Shown: positions 36,870 through 46,451, counted from the first letter of the stretch. The stretch: 64,000 nucleotides of DNA from Bifidobacterium saimiriisciurei (GCF_010667655.1 NZ_WHZU01000003.1:1-64000), one strand, 5' to 3'. Notes: generated from the letters alone by a model not told the origin. A program made the numbers and translations.

Positions 36870-37859
36870 TCAGACGACCACGTTGTAGGATTCGCCTTCG
36901 AGATATGATACGGCGGCGGTGACGTTCTGGTCCACGATGCCGGCGAGCGCCCGGTCGGAGCGCCACGCCACGTGCGGGGTGAGCACGACGTTGTCGAGTC
37001 CGCGCAGCGGGTCGTCGGCGGGCAGCGGCTCGGGGGCGAACACGTCGAGTCCGGCGGTGATGTCGCCGCGGCCGAGACGCCGCTCTAGGGCGCCGGGGCG
37101 CACGAGTTCGGCGCGGGCGGTGTTGATGAACGCCGCGCCGGGGCGCAGCAGGTCGAGCTGGTCGTCGCCGATGACGCCCTGCGTCGCGTCGTTCAATGCG
37201 AGATGGAGGCTGACGACGTCGGCGTTCGCGAAGACGTCGTCGATGCTGGCGGCGGCCTTTGCGCCGAGCCTGGCGTAGGCGCGTTCGTCCGGATGACGGG
37301 CCCAGATCAGCAGGTTCATGCCGAGGCCGTGGGCGAGTTCGGCGACCCGGCGGCCGATGCCGCCGAAGCCGACGAGTCCCATGGTCAGTCCCCCGATTTC
37401 GGTGATGTCGGCGCCCGGCCATGCCTCGTCGCGCATGCGGGCGTTGAAGGCGCCGGCCCGGTGGGTGATTTCGAACAGCAGGGCGATGGCGTGTTCGGCG
37501 ACGGCGTTGTCGCCGTAGTGCACGGCGTTGCAGATGCGGATGCCCAGCCGCTGCGCCTCGGCGAGGTTGACGAAGTTGGCGACGCCGGTGCCGCCGAACG
37601 TCATGCATCGTACGGTGGGTGCAAGGCGGGCGAGCATGTCGTCGGTGAAGTGCACGCCGGTGGTCATGGCGATTTCGGCGCCGTCGAGCCGGCGCATGAT
37701 CTCGTCGGCGTCGGAGATCATGTCGGTATGAAGACGGACCCGCGCGATGTCGGCGAATCGCGGCAGCTGGCTGCGGAACAGGTCGACCATAGAGGGGAAG
37801 CAACTGGGGATCGCCACCAGCGGCAGATCGGTACGTTCCGTATTGAGTTCGACGACCAT
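36870..37859 (-). CDS. D-isomer specific 2-hydroxyacid dehydrogenase
   Basis: 329 residues from ATG 37859, 6 nt after AAGGAG; a GTG one codon earlier is less well placed. NAD-binding Rossmann motif GLVGFGGIGRRVAELA, catalytic Arg in NTARAELVRPGALE, Glu in DVFAPEPLPADDPL and His in VVLTPHVAWRSD are all present. The substrate could be a 2-hydroxyacid such as D-lactate, 3-phosphoglycerate or glyoxylate; no ACT domain, so a classical SerA is unlikely. It lies 28 nt before yigZ and may be co-transcribed. Confidence 0.85.
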   Translation of the reverse strand: MVVELNTERTDLPLVAIPSCFPSMVDLFRSQLPRFADIARVRLHTDMISDADEIMRRLDGAEIAMTTGVHFTDDMLARLAPTVRCMTFGGTGVANFVNLAEAQRLGIRICNAVHYGDNAVAEHAIALLFEITHRAGAFNARMRDEAWPGADITEIGGLTMGLVGFGGIGRRVAELAHGLGMNLLIWARHPDERAYARLGAKAAASIDDVFANADVVSLHLALNDATQGVIGDDQLDLLRPGAAFINTARAELVRPGALERRLGRGDITAGLDVFAPEPLPADDPLRGLDNVVLTPHVAWRSDRALAGIVDQNVTAAVSYLEGESYNVVV

Positions 37860-38008
37860 CACGTGCTCCTTAGCTCAGCGGGCCGGTCTTGCCTGTCCGG
37901 CATATCCGGCCCATGGATTACCCCGCCAGTTTACTGCCGGCCCGCCGCCGGCCGTCTTCCGCGCTCCCGGCATGGACCGGCCATCCGGCGACCCTTCGTC
38001 CATTTCGT

Positions 38009-39376
38009 CTATTTGCCGGATCCCTCCTTGGTGACGAGCCATTCGCGCACGACGTTCGGGTCGGCGCCACGCTTGTAGATGACGTCGTGGATGCGCTGGC
38101 GCACCTGGGCGTCCTGCTCGGTGGACCAGCATGTGCCGTCGGGATGGTCGTCCGATATCGGGCACCATCGGTAGTCGGCGCCGCGGCGGTTCGCGGTGGG
38201 CAGCCAGTCGATGCGGCTGACGCGCCACGAACCGTCCTCGCCCTTCTTGCCGGCGAACTGGATGCGCGCGGTCATGCCCTGGTTGTTCACGATGCGCGAG
38301 GCCGGCGCGTCGGTGGTGACGGCGTTGCCGGTGCCGTAGATGATCCACGTGTTCTTGTATTTCTCGATGGGCTGCACGCAATGGCATCCGGCACCGTAGA
38401 TCACGTCGAACGCGCCGGTGTCGGCGAGTTCGTGGGCTTCGCTCACCTGCCAGTCGTCGGCGTCGTCGATGTATTCCTGCACGGAGTGCATGGCCATGGC
38501 CACGACGTCGGCGCCCTGCTGGCGGGCGGCCTTCGCCTTGGCGACCGCACGGTCGATGTCGGACTGGTGATGCGGGTCGCTGGCCTCGCGAAGCCTGTCG
38601 ACGCGCCAGTCGGCGTCGGCCTCGAAGCCGTTGAGCGACACGGTGCCGGTGACCAGACCGAGCTTGCCGCCGCCGGTGGGCGAGTCGATGACGAGCGGCT
38701 TCATGGAATCCGCCTCGGTCTTGTAGGAGCCGGTCTGCTGGATGCCGAGTCCGGCGAGTGTGTCCCATAGACGGTTGACGCCTTCGGCACCCTGATCCCA
38801 CGAATGGTTGGTGGCATGGGTGCAGGCCTGGAAACCGACCTTGGCGGCCGCGTCCGCCACTTCGGGGGGAATGGCGAACACGGGGTATCCGGTGTAGGGG
38901 CCGCCGCGTTGGGCGATCGGGGTTTCGAACTCGCATACCGAGATGTCGGACGCCTTCATATAGCGCTGCATCGGCTGGAGCAGCGGCACGAAATCGAAGG
39001 CAGAGCCATCGGTGGCGGCGGGGTCCGCGCCCTGGAAATGCTCCCATAGATGCGGATGGAACAGCAGGTCGCCGTTGACCATCAATGCGATGCAGTCGCG
39101 GTCCGGGCAGTCGGGGGAATTGCCGTGGTGTTCGGCCACGGTGGGGACGGCGCTGGGACGGTCGAGATCGGCGTCGACGACCGACTGCGATTGCGATGTC
39201 TGCGTGGACGTACCCTGCTGCGAGGCCCCGCGCAGATACAGTGCGCCGGCGGCCGCGCCGACGATAAGCAGCACGCACAGGATGACGGCCACAGGCAGGC
39301 CGACGGACCGTGCACCGGCGGCGCCATGACCGTCATGCGGGGTATCGGCGGCATGCCGGGGATTGCCGATTCTCAT
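38009..39376 (-). CDS. CapA/PgsA family membrane-anchored protein
   Basis: 455 residues from ATG 39376, which has GAGG 6 nt upstream. The open frame continues across the tRNA-Ser gene, which shows the longer version is not real. One membrane segment near residues 30-50 (GLPVAVILCVLLIVGAAAGA) anchors the protein; the rest is extracellular. The metallophosphatase-like CapA domain shows ALMVNGDLLFHPHLW, ATNHSWDQGAEGVNRLW and the late His in YGAGCHCVQPIEKYKN. CapA homologues serve in poly-gamma-glutamate capsule formation, but no capBCD is nearby, so the function is open. Confidence 0.82.
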   Translation of the reverse strand: MRIGNPRHAADTPHDGHGAAGARSVGLPVAVILCVLLIVGAAAGALYLRGASQQGTSTQTSQSQSVVDADLDRPSAVPTVAEHHGNSPDCPDRDCIALMVNGDLLFHPHLWEHFQGADPAATDGSAFDFVPLLQPMQRYMKASDISVCEFETPIAQRGGPYTGYPVFAIPPEVADAAAKVGFQACTHATNHSWDQGAEGVNRLWDTLAGLGIQQTGSYKTEADSMKPLVIDSPTGGGKLGLVTGTVSLNGFEADADWRVDRLREASDPHHQSDIDRAVAKAKAARQQGADVVAMAMHSVQEYIDDADDWQVSEAHELADTGAFDVIYGAGCHCVQPIEKYKNTWIIYGTGNAVTTDAPASRIVNNQGMTARIQFAGKKGEDGSWRVSRIDWLPTANRRGADYRWCPISDDHPDGTCWSTEQDAQVRQRIHDVIYKRGADPNVVREWLVTKEGSGK

Positions 39377-39691
39377 TCGTTTCCTCGCTCTCCGCTCCGT
39401 CGTCGGAGCCTCTCTAGGCATAGTGTAGCCACCTGCGGGGGCGTACGGCGGACATGACGGGCATCGGAACGTCCGATAAGTCGGGGCAGTCGTATGAAGG
39501 CATGCCGACGGCGGATAAATTCGCCGATATCCGGCATGGTCATGGCCGTGTCGCGAAAACGAATACGCTACGCTAAACAATGGAGACGGGCGGACAACGG
39601 CGTACCTCCGTCCCCGCTTCATAACGGACCCCACACGACCTCCACGCGGCGCGGCCTCTTCGCCGGCGCCGCCGACGCATGAGTGTGAAAA
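39377..39691. other. Intergenic region between the CapA-like gene and tRNA-Ser (about 315 nt)
   Basis: No convincing ORF. Upstream of the CapA-like gene a -10-like TACACT lies on the minus strand at 39430-39425, without a clear -35. The rest shows nothing I can assign. Confidence 0.4.
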
Positions 39692-39722
39692 ACAAAAAAA
39701 TCCCGAACGATTGTTCGGGATT
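39692..39722 (-). terminator. Terminator after tRNA-Ser
   Basis: Stem AATCCCGAAC (39699-39708) with GTTCGGGATT (39713-39722), loop GATT, followed on the minus strand by a T-rich run (A-run 39694-39700). Confidence 0.88.
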
Positions 39723-39725
39723 CGA

Positions 39726-39815
39726 TGGCGGAGTGAGGGGGATTCGAACCCCCGAACCGCTTGCGCAGTTAACACCTTAGCAGGGTGCCCCTTTCGGCCA
39801 CTCAGGCATCACTCC
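39726..39815 (-). tRNA. tRNA-Ser (GCT)
   Basis: 90 nt including an encoded CCA end. Acceptor stem GGAGTGA/TCACTCC, anticodon loop CTGCTAA with anticodon GCT, a long variable arm as in class II tRNAs, and a GGTTCGAAT T-loop. Reads AGC/AGU codons. Followed by its own terminator. Confidence 0.96.
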
Positions 39816-39939
39816 GTGTTGAACGCATATGTCAGATGCACAATGCGCGCAACAGAGAAATACTGTACCACCATATGCGGATTAAAGCGAGCGCCGGCAT
39901 GTTGCGATGTTGCGATGCCGGCATGCGTACCATGGGAGC

Positions 39940-41211
39940 ATGAGTACTTCGCCACGTCTTGCAGCCGTCAGACGCGACTGGGGACATGACGAGACCGGCT
40001 GCACGATACTGCATATCGACATGGACGCGTTCTTCGCCTCATGCGAGATCGCGCGGCATCCCGAACTCCGGGGACGGCCGGTCATCATCGGCACGGGCAC
40101 GAGGTCGGTGGTGTCGGCGGCGAGTTACGAGGCCCGTCCGTTCGGCGTGAATTCGGCGATGCCGGTGGCCACGGCGAGAAGGCTGTGCCCCGACGGCGTG
40201 TTCCTGCCCGTCGACATGGCCTACTATCGCGGGGTCTCGCGTCAGGTGTTCGAGGTGTTCGGGCAGGTGACCGACCGCATCGAACGCGTTTCCGTCGATG
40301 AAGGGTACATGGATGTTTCGGCGGCGCTGCGACGGTGGGACTCCCCCACCGCCATCGGCGCATGGATACGAGCCGAGGTGGAGCGCCGTTTCGGCCTGAC
40401 CTGCTCGGTGGGCGTGGCGTCGAACAAGCTCATCGCCAAGCTCGCCTCCACGAACGCCAAGCCGAACGGCATGCTGCTCGTGCCGAGGGCCCGTCAGGCC
40501 GAGTTCGTGCAGCTGCTGCCGGTGCGTTCGATCCCCGGCATCGGCCCGGCATCGGCAGGACGACTCGAACAGTGGGGCGTGACCGATGTGCGGCAGCTGG
40601 CGGAGCTCGCGGAGCACGACATCGCCGAGGCGACCGGCTCGACCGCGCAGGCCCGGCGGCTGTATCTCGCCGCGCGCGGCGTCGACGAACGCAAGGTGGT
40701 GCCGTATACGCCGGAGAAGTCCATCGGTTCGGAGCATACGTTCGACGCCGACACCGCCGACGCCGACAAGGTGACGGGCCTGCTGCTCCACTGCTGCGAC
40801 ACGGTGGCCTCGACCCTGCGCAGACGCGGGCTGACGGCGCGCACCATCACCGTGAAGCTGCGGTTCACCGACCTCGCATACGCCACGAAGACGATGACGC
40901 TTGAGCGGCCGACCAGCACCGCCGGCGTGATGTACCCGCACAGCGTGCGCATATTGGAACGCATGCTCGGCATGCCCGAAGGCTCGGCGGCCCACGGGGC
41001 CGTGCTGCCGCGTCCCATCCGACTCGCCGGGGTCAGCGCCTCCGGTCTGGGCGACGCCGCCACGACGCCCGTGCAGGCGAGCTTCGACGACCTGCTGGCC
41101 GAGGACGGCGGCGGCAGCGCGCCGCAGCACATGGACCGGGCCGAGCGGGCGTTGGATTCCATCCGCGAGCGGTTCGGCGCCGACGCCGTAAGGCTGGGAT
41201 TGCGTACATGA
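39940..41211 (+). CDS. dinB: DNA polymerase IV (Y-family translesion polymerase)
   Basis: 423 residues from ATG 39940; GGGAG is close to the ATG. Catalytic carboxylates lie in LHIDMDAFFASCEIARHPEL and RVSVDEGYMDVSAA. The helix-hairpin-helix SIPGIGPASAGRLEQWGV and the little-finger domain follow. It bypasses DNA lesions without proofreading. No LexA box was recognised just upstream. Gene is alone between tRNA-Ser and a terminator. Confidence 0.95.
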   Translation: MSTSPRLAAVRRDWGHDETGCTILHIDMDAFFASCEIARHPELRGRPVIIGTGTRSVVSAASYEARPFGVNSAMPVATARRLCPDGVFLPVDMAYYRGVSRQVFEVFGQVTDRIERVSVDEGYMDVSAALRRWDSPTAIGAWIRAEVERRFGLTCSVGVASNKLIAKLASTNAKPNGMLLVPRARQAEFVQLLPVRSIPGIGPASAGRLEQWGVTDVRQLAELAEHDIAEATGSTAQARRLYLAARGVDERKVVPYTPEKSIGSEHTFDADTADADKVTGLLLHCCDTVASTLRRRGLTARTITVKLRFTDLAYATKTMTLERPTSTAGVMYPHSVRILERMLGMPEGSAAHGAVLPRPIRLAGVSASGLGDAATTPVQASFDDLLAEDGGGSAPQHMDRAERALDSIRERFGADAVRLGLRT

Positions 41212-41294
41212 ATCGTTCGATACACGGCCGACACGCCGGTTTCCGGCCGGTATCGCACGATTCGTGCACCGATGACGGAAGAACTTCGATATAA

Positions 41295-41326
41295 AAATCC
41301 CCGGCCGCTTCCACGACCGGGGATTT
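41295..41326. terminator. Terminator between dinB and the GPH transporter gene
   Basis: AAATCCCCGG (41295-41304) pairs with CCGGGGATTT (41317-41326). A- and T-runs on either side allow use by both converging transcripts. A further perfect stem TGTCGGCCGG/CCGGCCGACA with loop CGAA lies at 41361-41384. Confidence 0.8.
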
Positions 41327-41444
41327 CTGGAAGACGACACGCCCAAAGGAGGACGCGTGATGTCGGCCGGCGAACCGGCCGACACATCATTTACCTATCG
41401 ATATTCATTTATCGAGCGGGATTCACCGACCGGCGTTCACCGAA

Positions 41445-42872
41445 TCAGTGGGTGAGCTCGCCCTTCTCCCACTTGCCGTTGTTCAGATCATCGGCGATCT
41501 TGCGGTACTTGTCGTCCGTCAGACCGTAGAGGAAGAAGATAATCAGCATGGCGGCGAACAGGGCCACGGCCGGGTACAGGGTCATGGCGCCCTTGATGCC
41601 GTTCAGGGTGGCCTGGGACTGCGCCTGATTGGCGACGTAGCCGGTCAGGCCCAGGATGCCGGCGGAGATGATGGCGGCCAGGGACTGCGCGAGCTTACGG
41701 GAGAAGTTGAACGCGGCCACGGTGATGCCTTCCTTGCGGATGCCGGTGTGCCACTCGCCGTAGTCGATGACGTCGTTGACGAAGGCCCAGGTGATGCCGT
41801 TCGGGATGGCGAGGCAGATGTAGCCGAGGGTCACGAAGATGATGAACGTGGTGAGGTTGGTCGGCAGGAAGAAGTTGATGAGGTTGGCGACCGCACCGAC
41901 GATGAAGCAGAACACGGCGACCTGCTTCTTGCCGAACTTCTTCACCAGGAACGGGATGGAGAGGATGGCCACGATGGAGCAGCCCATCTGGATGGCGTTG
42001 ATCACCGGCTGCAGACCCATGTTGCCCAGGTTGTACTCGGCGAAGTACAGCATCATGGCGTTGTTGGTGTTCATGGCGGAGATGGTGAACAGGGTCATGA
42101 GAATGATGGCGAGCAGCGGCTTGTTGGTGAAGACCACCTTGATGTAGGCGCCGACGCCTTCCTTGGCCTTGTCGCCGGTCTTCTCACGGTTGATCTTGAT
42201 GTGTTCCTTGCAGTTGAAGAACGTGACGGCGAAGCAGCACACGCCGATGATGGCCATGATGGCGGAGGCGACGGCGTAGCCGTGGAACGTGGTGACCTTG
42301 CCGTTGGAGTCGGAGAACAGCAGGATGATCGGGATGAAGGCCACGCCGGTGATCCACTGGGCGCCGAGGGAGCCGGCCTGACGGGTGGTGGCCAGCTGGG
42401 CACGCTCATCGACGTCTCGGGTCATGACGTTGGCGAGGCCCACGTACGGCAGGTTGGTGAAGGAGTAGCAGGTGCCCCATGCCATGTAGGTGACGAACGC
42501 GTAGACGATGCGGCCCCACATCGGGAAGTCCGGCATGGTGAACGTGATGACCGTCAGGATGGACAGCACGATGGCGCCGACCATCATGACCGGACGGAAC
42601 TTGCCGTGCTTGCCGACCCTGCGGCTGTCGACGAAGGCGCCGGCGATCGGGTCCATGAAGGCGTCGTAGATCTTGGTGACGGCCATGATCGTGGCCACCA
42701 TGCCCGGGTTGATGAGCGCCACATCGGTGTAGAACTTGGTCAGGTAGGCCTGGCCCAGATCGAACATGAAGCCGTTGCCGAGATCGCCGAAGCCGTAGCC
42801 GATCTTCTCTCGCCAGCTCAGCTTCACCTGGCCGTTGACTGCAGCCGCTTTCTCTTCTACTGAAGTTGTCAT
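41445..42872 (-). CDS. GPH-family sugar/hexuronide:cation symporter
   Basis: 475 residues with about twelve membrane segments. The family signatures are KIGYGFGDLGNGFMFDLGQA at the N-terminus and KIYDAFMDPIAGAFVDSRRV. This is the glycoside-pentoside-hexuronide symporter family (MelB, GusB, UidB relatives). Located 153 nt after uxaC on the same strand, so it most likely imports glucuronate, galacturonate or their glycosides. Two strong hairpins in the gap may set unequal expression. Confidence 0.88.
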   Translation of the reverse strand: MTTSVEEKAAAVNGQVKLSWREKIGYGFGDLGNGFMFDLGQAYLTKFYTDVALINPGMVATIMAVTKIYDAFMDPIAGAFVDSRRVGKHGKFRPVMMVGAIVLSILTVITFTMPDFPMWGRIVYAFVTYMAWGTCYSFTNLPYVGLANVMTRDVDERAQLATTRQAGSLGAQWITGVAFIPIILLFSDSNGKVTTFHGYAVASAIMAIIGVCCFAVTFFNCKEHIKINREKTGDKAKEGVGAYIKVVFTNKPLLAIILMTLFTISAMNTNNAMMLYFAEYNLGNMGLQPVINAIQMGCSIVAILSIPFLVKKFGKKQVAVFCFIVGAVANLINFFLPTNLTTFIIFVTLGYICLAIPNGITWAFVNDVIDYGEWHTGIRKEGITVAAFNFSRKLAQSLAAIISAGILGLTGYVANQAQSQATLNGIKGAMTLYPAVALFAAMLIIFFLYGLTDDKYRKIADDLNNGKWEKGELTH

Positions 42873-42898
42873 GATATTACTACCTTTTCAGTGTGTTA

Positions 42899-42932
42899 CG
42901 CGTGGCGTCGGCTGCTGCGTCGACGCCACGCG
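42899..42932 (-). terminator. Strong hairpin between uxaC and the transporter gene
   Basis: Perfect stem CGCGTGGCGTCG (42899-42910) with CGACGCCACGCG (42921-42932). A second GC-rich stem lies at about 42977-43011 (GCCGCCGGCCGGG with CCCGGCCGGCGG). No T-runs, so RNA processing or stabilisation of the uxaC part is more likely than full termination. Confidence 0.5.
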
Positions 42933-43025
42933 ACCCTTCCTTTTCGATTTTCAGTTATGCGTATTCGGTTATGAATGCCGCCGGCCGGGAGCTGCCTCCC
43001 CCGGCCGGCGGTCGCGTACCGGCAG

Positions 43026-44432
43026 TTACGCGAACAGCTCCTTGGCGTTGTTGTAGGAGACGTCCTGCACCAGCGGGGCCAGGGTGTCGAGATCCGACGG
43101 GATCTCGCCGCGGGATGCCCACTCGCCCAGCTGCTCGCACAGGATGCGGCGGAAGAACTCGTGGCGCGGGAAGCTCAGGAACGAACGGGAGTCGGTGGTC
43201 ATGCCCACGAAGTTGCCCAGCAGGGAGCCTTCGGCCATGGTCTGGATCTGCTTGCGGATGCCCTCGCGGGTGTCGTTGAACCACCAGGCGTTGCCGAGGG
43301 CCATGTGCTGCTTCATGCCGCCCTGGAAGCATCCCATGATGGTGGTGATGGCCAGGTAGTCGTTCGGGTTGAGCGAGTAGATGATCATCTTCGGGATGGA
43401 GTCGGTCTTGGCGGCCTCGTTGAGCAGGGCGGCCAGCGGCTCGGCGATGGAACGGTCGTTGATCGAGTCGTAGCCGGTGTCGGGGCCGTGGATGGCGAAC
43501 TCGCGCTCGTTGATGTTGCGCATCGCGTGGATGTGCAGCTGCATGGTCCAGCCGTGGGCCTTGTAGATCTTCATGAGGTCGAGGAACAGCTGGGTGCGGT
43601 ACTTGGTGACCTCCTCGAAGGTCAGCGGCTCGCCGGCACGGGCCTTGGCGAGGATCGCGTCGCGCTCGGCGGCGGTGGACGTCGCGTACACCATGAGGTC
43701 GGCGGCGTGGTCGGACAGGCGGGAGCCGTGCTCGTGGAAGAAGTCGACGCGCTTGTTGATGGCGGCCATCATGTCGTCGAAGGAGTTGACCTTGTCGCCG
43801 GTGACCTGCTCGAGCTGGTCGACCCACTCGGAGAAGCCGGCCTTGTCGGGGTTGAGGGCCTTGTCCGGGCGCATGGCCGGAATCATCTTGAAGGTGTCGC
43901 CGCCTTCCTTCTCGAAGGCGATGTGGTACTCGAGGGAGTCGACCGGGTCGTCGGTGGTGCAGATGGTGTCGAGGTTCATGCGGCGCAGCAGCGAGCGGCG
44001 GGAGAACTCCGGGGTGGCCAGCATCTCGTTGGTCTTCTCGTAGATGGCCTTGGCGGTCTTGGAGTTCAGCTCGTCGGTGATGCCGAAGTAGCGGCGCAGC
44101 TCCTGGTGCGTCCACATGTAGACCGGGGAGCCGATGGCCTTCTCCATGGTCTGCGCGTAGGCATAGAACTTGTCCCACGGATCGCCGTTGCCGGTGATGA
44201 GCTCCTCCGGGACGCCGTTGGCGCGCTCCAAACGCCACTTGTAGTGGTCGCCGTAGTTGTTGCCGTCGGTGAGCCAGGCCTCGACGATGTCCTTGAAGTT
44301 CGGATCCTTGTAGATCTCCTCGGGGTGCAGATGGCAGTGGTAATCGACGATCGGCATGCTTTCCGCGTAGTTGTGGAACAGGTCCTTCGCCAGATCCGTC
44401 GTCAGCAGGTAGTCATCATCCATGAATGCCAT
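43026..44432 (-). CDS. uxaC: Glucuronate/galacturonate isomerase UxaC
   Basis: 468 residues from ATG 44432 with AAGGAAACGACC upstream; the longer open frame crosses the promoter region. Converts D-glucuronate to D-fructuronate and D-galacturonate to D-tagaturonate. The start block LFHNYAESMPIVDYHCHLHP carries the HxH metal ligands of the amidohydrolase fold, and RNINEREFAIHGPDTGYDSI and FVGMTTDSRSFLSFPRHEFF are typical. First gene of an operon with a GPH symporter. No uxaB, uxuB, uxuA or kdgK is in the window. Confidence 0.95.
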   Translation of the reverse strand: MAFMDDDYLLTTDLAKDLFHNYAESMPIVDYHCHLHPEEIYKDPNFKDIVEAWLTDGNNYGDHYKWRLERANGVPEELITGNGDPWDKFYAYAQTMEKAIGSPVYMWTHQELRRYFGITDELNSKTAKAIYEKTNEMLATPEFSRRSLLRRMNLDTICTTDDPVDSLEYHIAFEKEGGDTFKMIPAMRPDKALNPDKAGFSEWVDQLEQVTGDKVNSFDDMMAAINKRVDFFHEHGSRLSDHAADLMVYATSTAAERDAILAKARAGEPLTFEEVTKYRTQLFLDLMKIYKAHGWTMQLHIHAMRNINEREFAIHGPDTGYDSINDRSIAEPLAALLNEAAKTDSIPKMIIYSLNPNDYLAITTIMGCFQGGMKQHMALGNAWWFNDTREGIRKQIQTMAEGSLLGNFVGMTTDSRSFLSFPRHEFFRRILCEQLGEWASRGEIPSDLDTLAPLVQDVSYNNAKELFA

Positions 44433-44602
44433 GGTCGTTTCCTTCCTCGAACTCCGTTGTCGTGACACACGATGGGATGGCTGTCGCAGGGCCCAGATGC
44501 GTGTGTTCTCGATTTCGTAGCCGTTATTGCCTTGTCGGATTGCGTCCATGCAACCCGGCGTTACCTTGACTGTAAGAAGCGTGAGCTGAATCACGTTTTT
44601 TT

Positions 44603-44661
44603 GTTGCCAAGATTTGCACAGACACGCGAGGGATCGCCGGAAAATGGCAACCGCTGGCAAC
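44603..44661. promoter_or_regulatory. GTTGCCA repeats upstream of uxaC and the HIT gene
   Basis: GTTGCCA at 44603-44609 and, inverted, TGGCAAC at 44645-44651 and 44655-44661. Direct and inverted arrangement in the divergent 291-nt region suggests a regulator site, possibly for a LacI- or GntR-type protein. No such regulator is encoded next to it. Confidence 0.4.
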
Positions 44662-44723
44662 ATTTGCCCATGCGACGGCATCGTTTTCTATCGTGGAAGT
44701 GCATCTATCGAAAGGAATTTCTG

Positions 44724-45146
44724 ATGAGCAACGAAGCTTGTGCATACTGCGACGAAGGCGCCGCGCTCGACGCGTTCGGCATCAAGATCTACGAACTTCC
44801 GGCCAGCAAGGTCGTCCTGTTCAAGGAACAGAGCCACAAGGGCCGCGTGATCGTGGCCTCGAAGCACCACGTCTCCGAGATCGTGGAGCTGAGCAAGGAG
44901 GACCGCGACGCGTTCTTCGACGACGTGGACCGCGTGGCCAAGGCCGTGCACGCCACATTCCACCCCGACAAGGTGAACTACGGCGCCTACGGCGACACCG
45001 GCCATCACCTGCACTTCCATCTCGTGCCGAAGTACAAGGACGACGAGTTCGAATGGGGCGGCACCTTCGCCATGAACCCCGATCGCGTGCACCTGACCGA
45101 CGCCGAATACGACGAGATGGCCAAGGCCATCGTCGCCAACCTGTAA
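44724..45146 (+). CDS. HIT-family nucleotide hydrolase or transferase
   Basis: 140 residues from ATG 44724 with GAAAGGAA 9 nt upstream. Begins MSNEACAYCDEGAALDAFGI and carries the histidine triad in YGDTGHHLHFHLVPKYKDDE, with the middle His acting as nucleophile. Such proteins hydrolyse nucleoside phosphoramidates or adenylylated molecules; the exact substrate is unknown. Monocistronic, followed by a strong terminator. Confidence 0.9.
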   Translation: MSNEACAYCDEGAALDAFGIKIYELPASKVVLFKEQSHKGRVIVASKHHVSEIVELSKEDRDAFFDDVDRVAKAVHATFHPDKVNYGAYGDTGHHLHFHLVPKYKDDEFEWGGTFAMNPDRVHLTDAEYDEMAKAIVANL

Positions 45147-45245
45147 TCGGCGAACGATTGGATAACCAATAATCAAATATCATCCGTCGGCCGTCTTCGG
45201 CGGCCAACGATCGTTTACGTCTTTGCCTTACGTCAACGATGCTTG

Positions 45246-45290
45246 CGGACGCACATGCTGGCCCTTCCTCATGTGCGTCCGTATTTTTTT
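45246..45290 (+). terminator. Terminator after the HIT gene
   Basis: CGGACGCACATG (45246-45257) pairs perfectly with CATGTGCGTCCG (45270-45281), followed by TATTTTTTT on the plus strand. Confidence 0.92.
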
Positions 45291-45314
45291 GCCGTCCTAT
45301 CGTCGGTTTATCGT

Positions 45315-46451
45315 CTATCGACGGTTCGTCAGGCGTTCGACGGCCGCATCGACGGCCGCATCGGTCGCCGTCGACGAGACGCGCAGATATGACGCGTCGC
45401 CATAGAATTCGCCGGGGCTGACGATGATGCCGATCCCGGCGAGGTCGTCGATGTCCTTCCAGCAGTCGCCGCTGATGGCCTTCACCCACACGTACAGCGC
45501 GCCCTGCGGCATGGCGGCGTCGTATCCGGCGGCGTTCAGGCCACGCACCAGCTTTTCAAGACGGTTGCGGTAGCGTTCGCGCTGTTCGATGACGGATGCG
45601 ACGTCGTCGAGGCCGGCGGCCATGGCGGCCTGGCTCGGTCCGGGGATGATCTGGCCGATCTGCTTGCGCGTCTCCAGCATCGGCGCGACGATGGCGTCGT
45701 CGCCGACGATCAATGCCGTGCGATAGCCGGCCATGTTCGACTGCTTGCTCAGCGAATACAGGCACAGCAGGCCTTCGGCGCCGCCGTCGCACACGTCGTC
45801 GTTCAGGATGCAGCTCGTCGCCGACAGTTCGGCGGGCGACGAGCCCCAATCCATCAGCGCATAGCATTCGTCGGACACAACGACCGCGCCGATGCGACGG
45901 GCGGCGACGACGATGTCGTGCAATTGCGCCGCGGACAGCACCTCGCCGCTGGGGTTCGACGGCGAGTTCACCCATACCATCTTCACGCCCTTGACGTTCG
46001 CCCACGATTCCACGTCGGCGACGTCGGTCTTCAGCGTCGTCGCACCGGCGAGCTGCGTGCCGATCTCATACGTCGGATAGGAGATGCGCGGCTGGACGAC
46101 CACGTCGCCGGCGCCGAGACCGAGCAGCGAGGCCATGAGCGAGACGCCCTCCTTGGAGCCGACCGTCGGGCAGATGCCGGCGCCGATGCGCTCCAGGTCG
46201 ACGCCACGCAGGTCGCGGAACCATCGCGCGATGGACTCGCGCAGCGCCGCAGTGCCGCGGGTGACCGGATATCCGTAGGCGTTCGACGCGTTCGCGGCGT
46301 CGGCGAGCGCCTTGCGGACGCTTGCGGGCACGGCGTCGACCGGCGAGCCGATGGACAGGTCGATCATCCCGTCGGGATGGGCCGCGGCGGTCTTCTTCGC
46401 GGCGGCGAGACGCGACCAGTCATATGGCGTGCTGAATGGTGAGAATCCCAC
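45315..46451 (-). CDS. dapC: Succinyldiaminopimelate aminotransferase (DapC-type)
   Basis: 378 residues from GTG 46451 with AAAGG upstream. Fold-type I PLP aminotransferase: MIDLSIGSPVDAVPASVRKA, NAYGYPVTRGTAALRESIAR, VNSPSNPSGEVLSAAQLHD, and the PLP Lys in CLYSLSKQSNMAGYR. Following a ferredoxin gene is the actinobacterial arrangement of dapC for lysine and peptidoglycan precursor synthesis. A general aspartate-type aminotransferase is the alternative. Confidence 0.83.
   Translation of the reverse strand: MGFSPFSTPYDWSRLAAAKKTAAAHPDGMIDLSIGSPVDAVPASVRKALADAANASNAYGYPVTRGTAALRESIARWFRDLRGVDLERIGAGICPTVGSKEGVSLMASLLGLGAGDVVVQPRISYPTYEIGTQLAGATTLKTDVADVESWANVKGVKMVWVNSPSNPSGEVLSAAQLHDIVVAARRIGAVVVSDECYALMDWGSSPAELSATSCILNDDVCDGGAEGLLCLYSLSKQSNMAGYRTALIVGDDAIVAPMLETRKQIGQIIPGPSQAAMAAGLDDVASVIEQRERYRNRLEKLVRGLNAAGYDAAMPQGALYVWVKAISGDCWKDIDDLAGIGIIVSPGEFYGDASYLRVSSTATDAAVDAAVERLTNRR

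Noticed and set aside
38009..39775. 588-residue version of the CapA-like protein
   Set aside because: The upstream part runs through the tRNA-Ser gene and its terminator; the start at 39376 has a proper Shine-Dalgarno.
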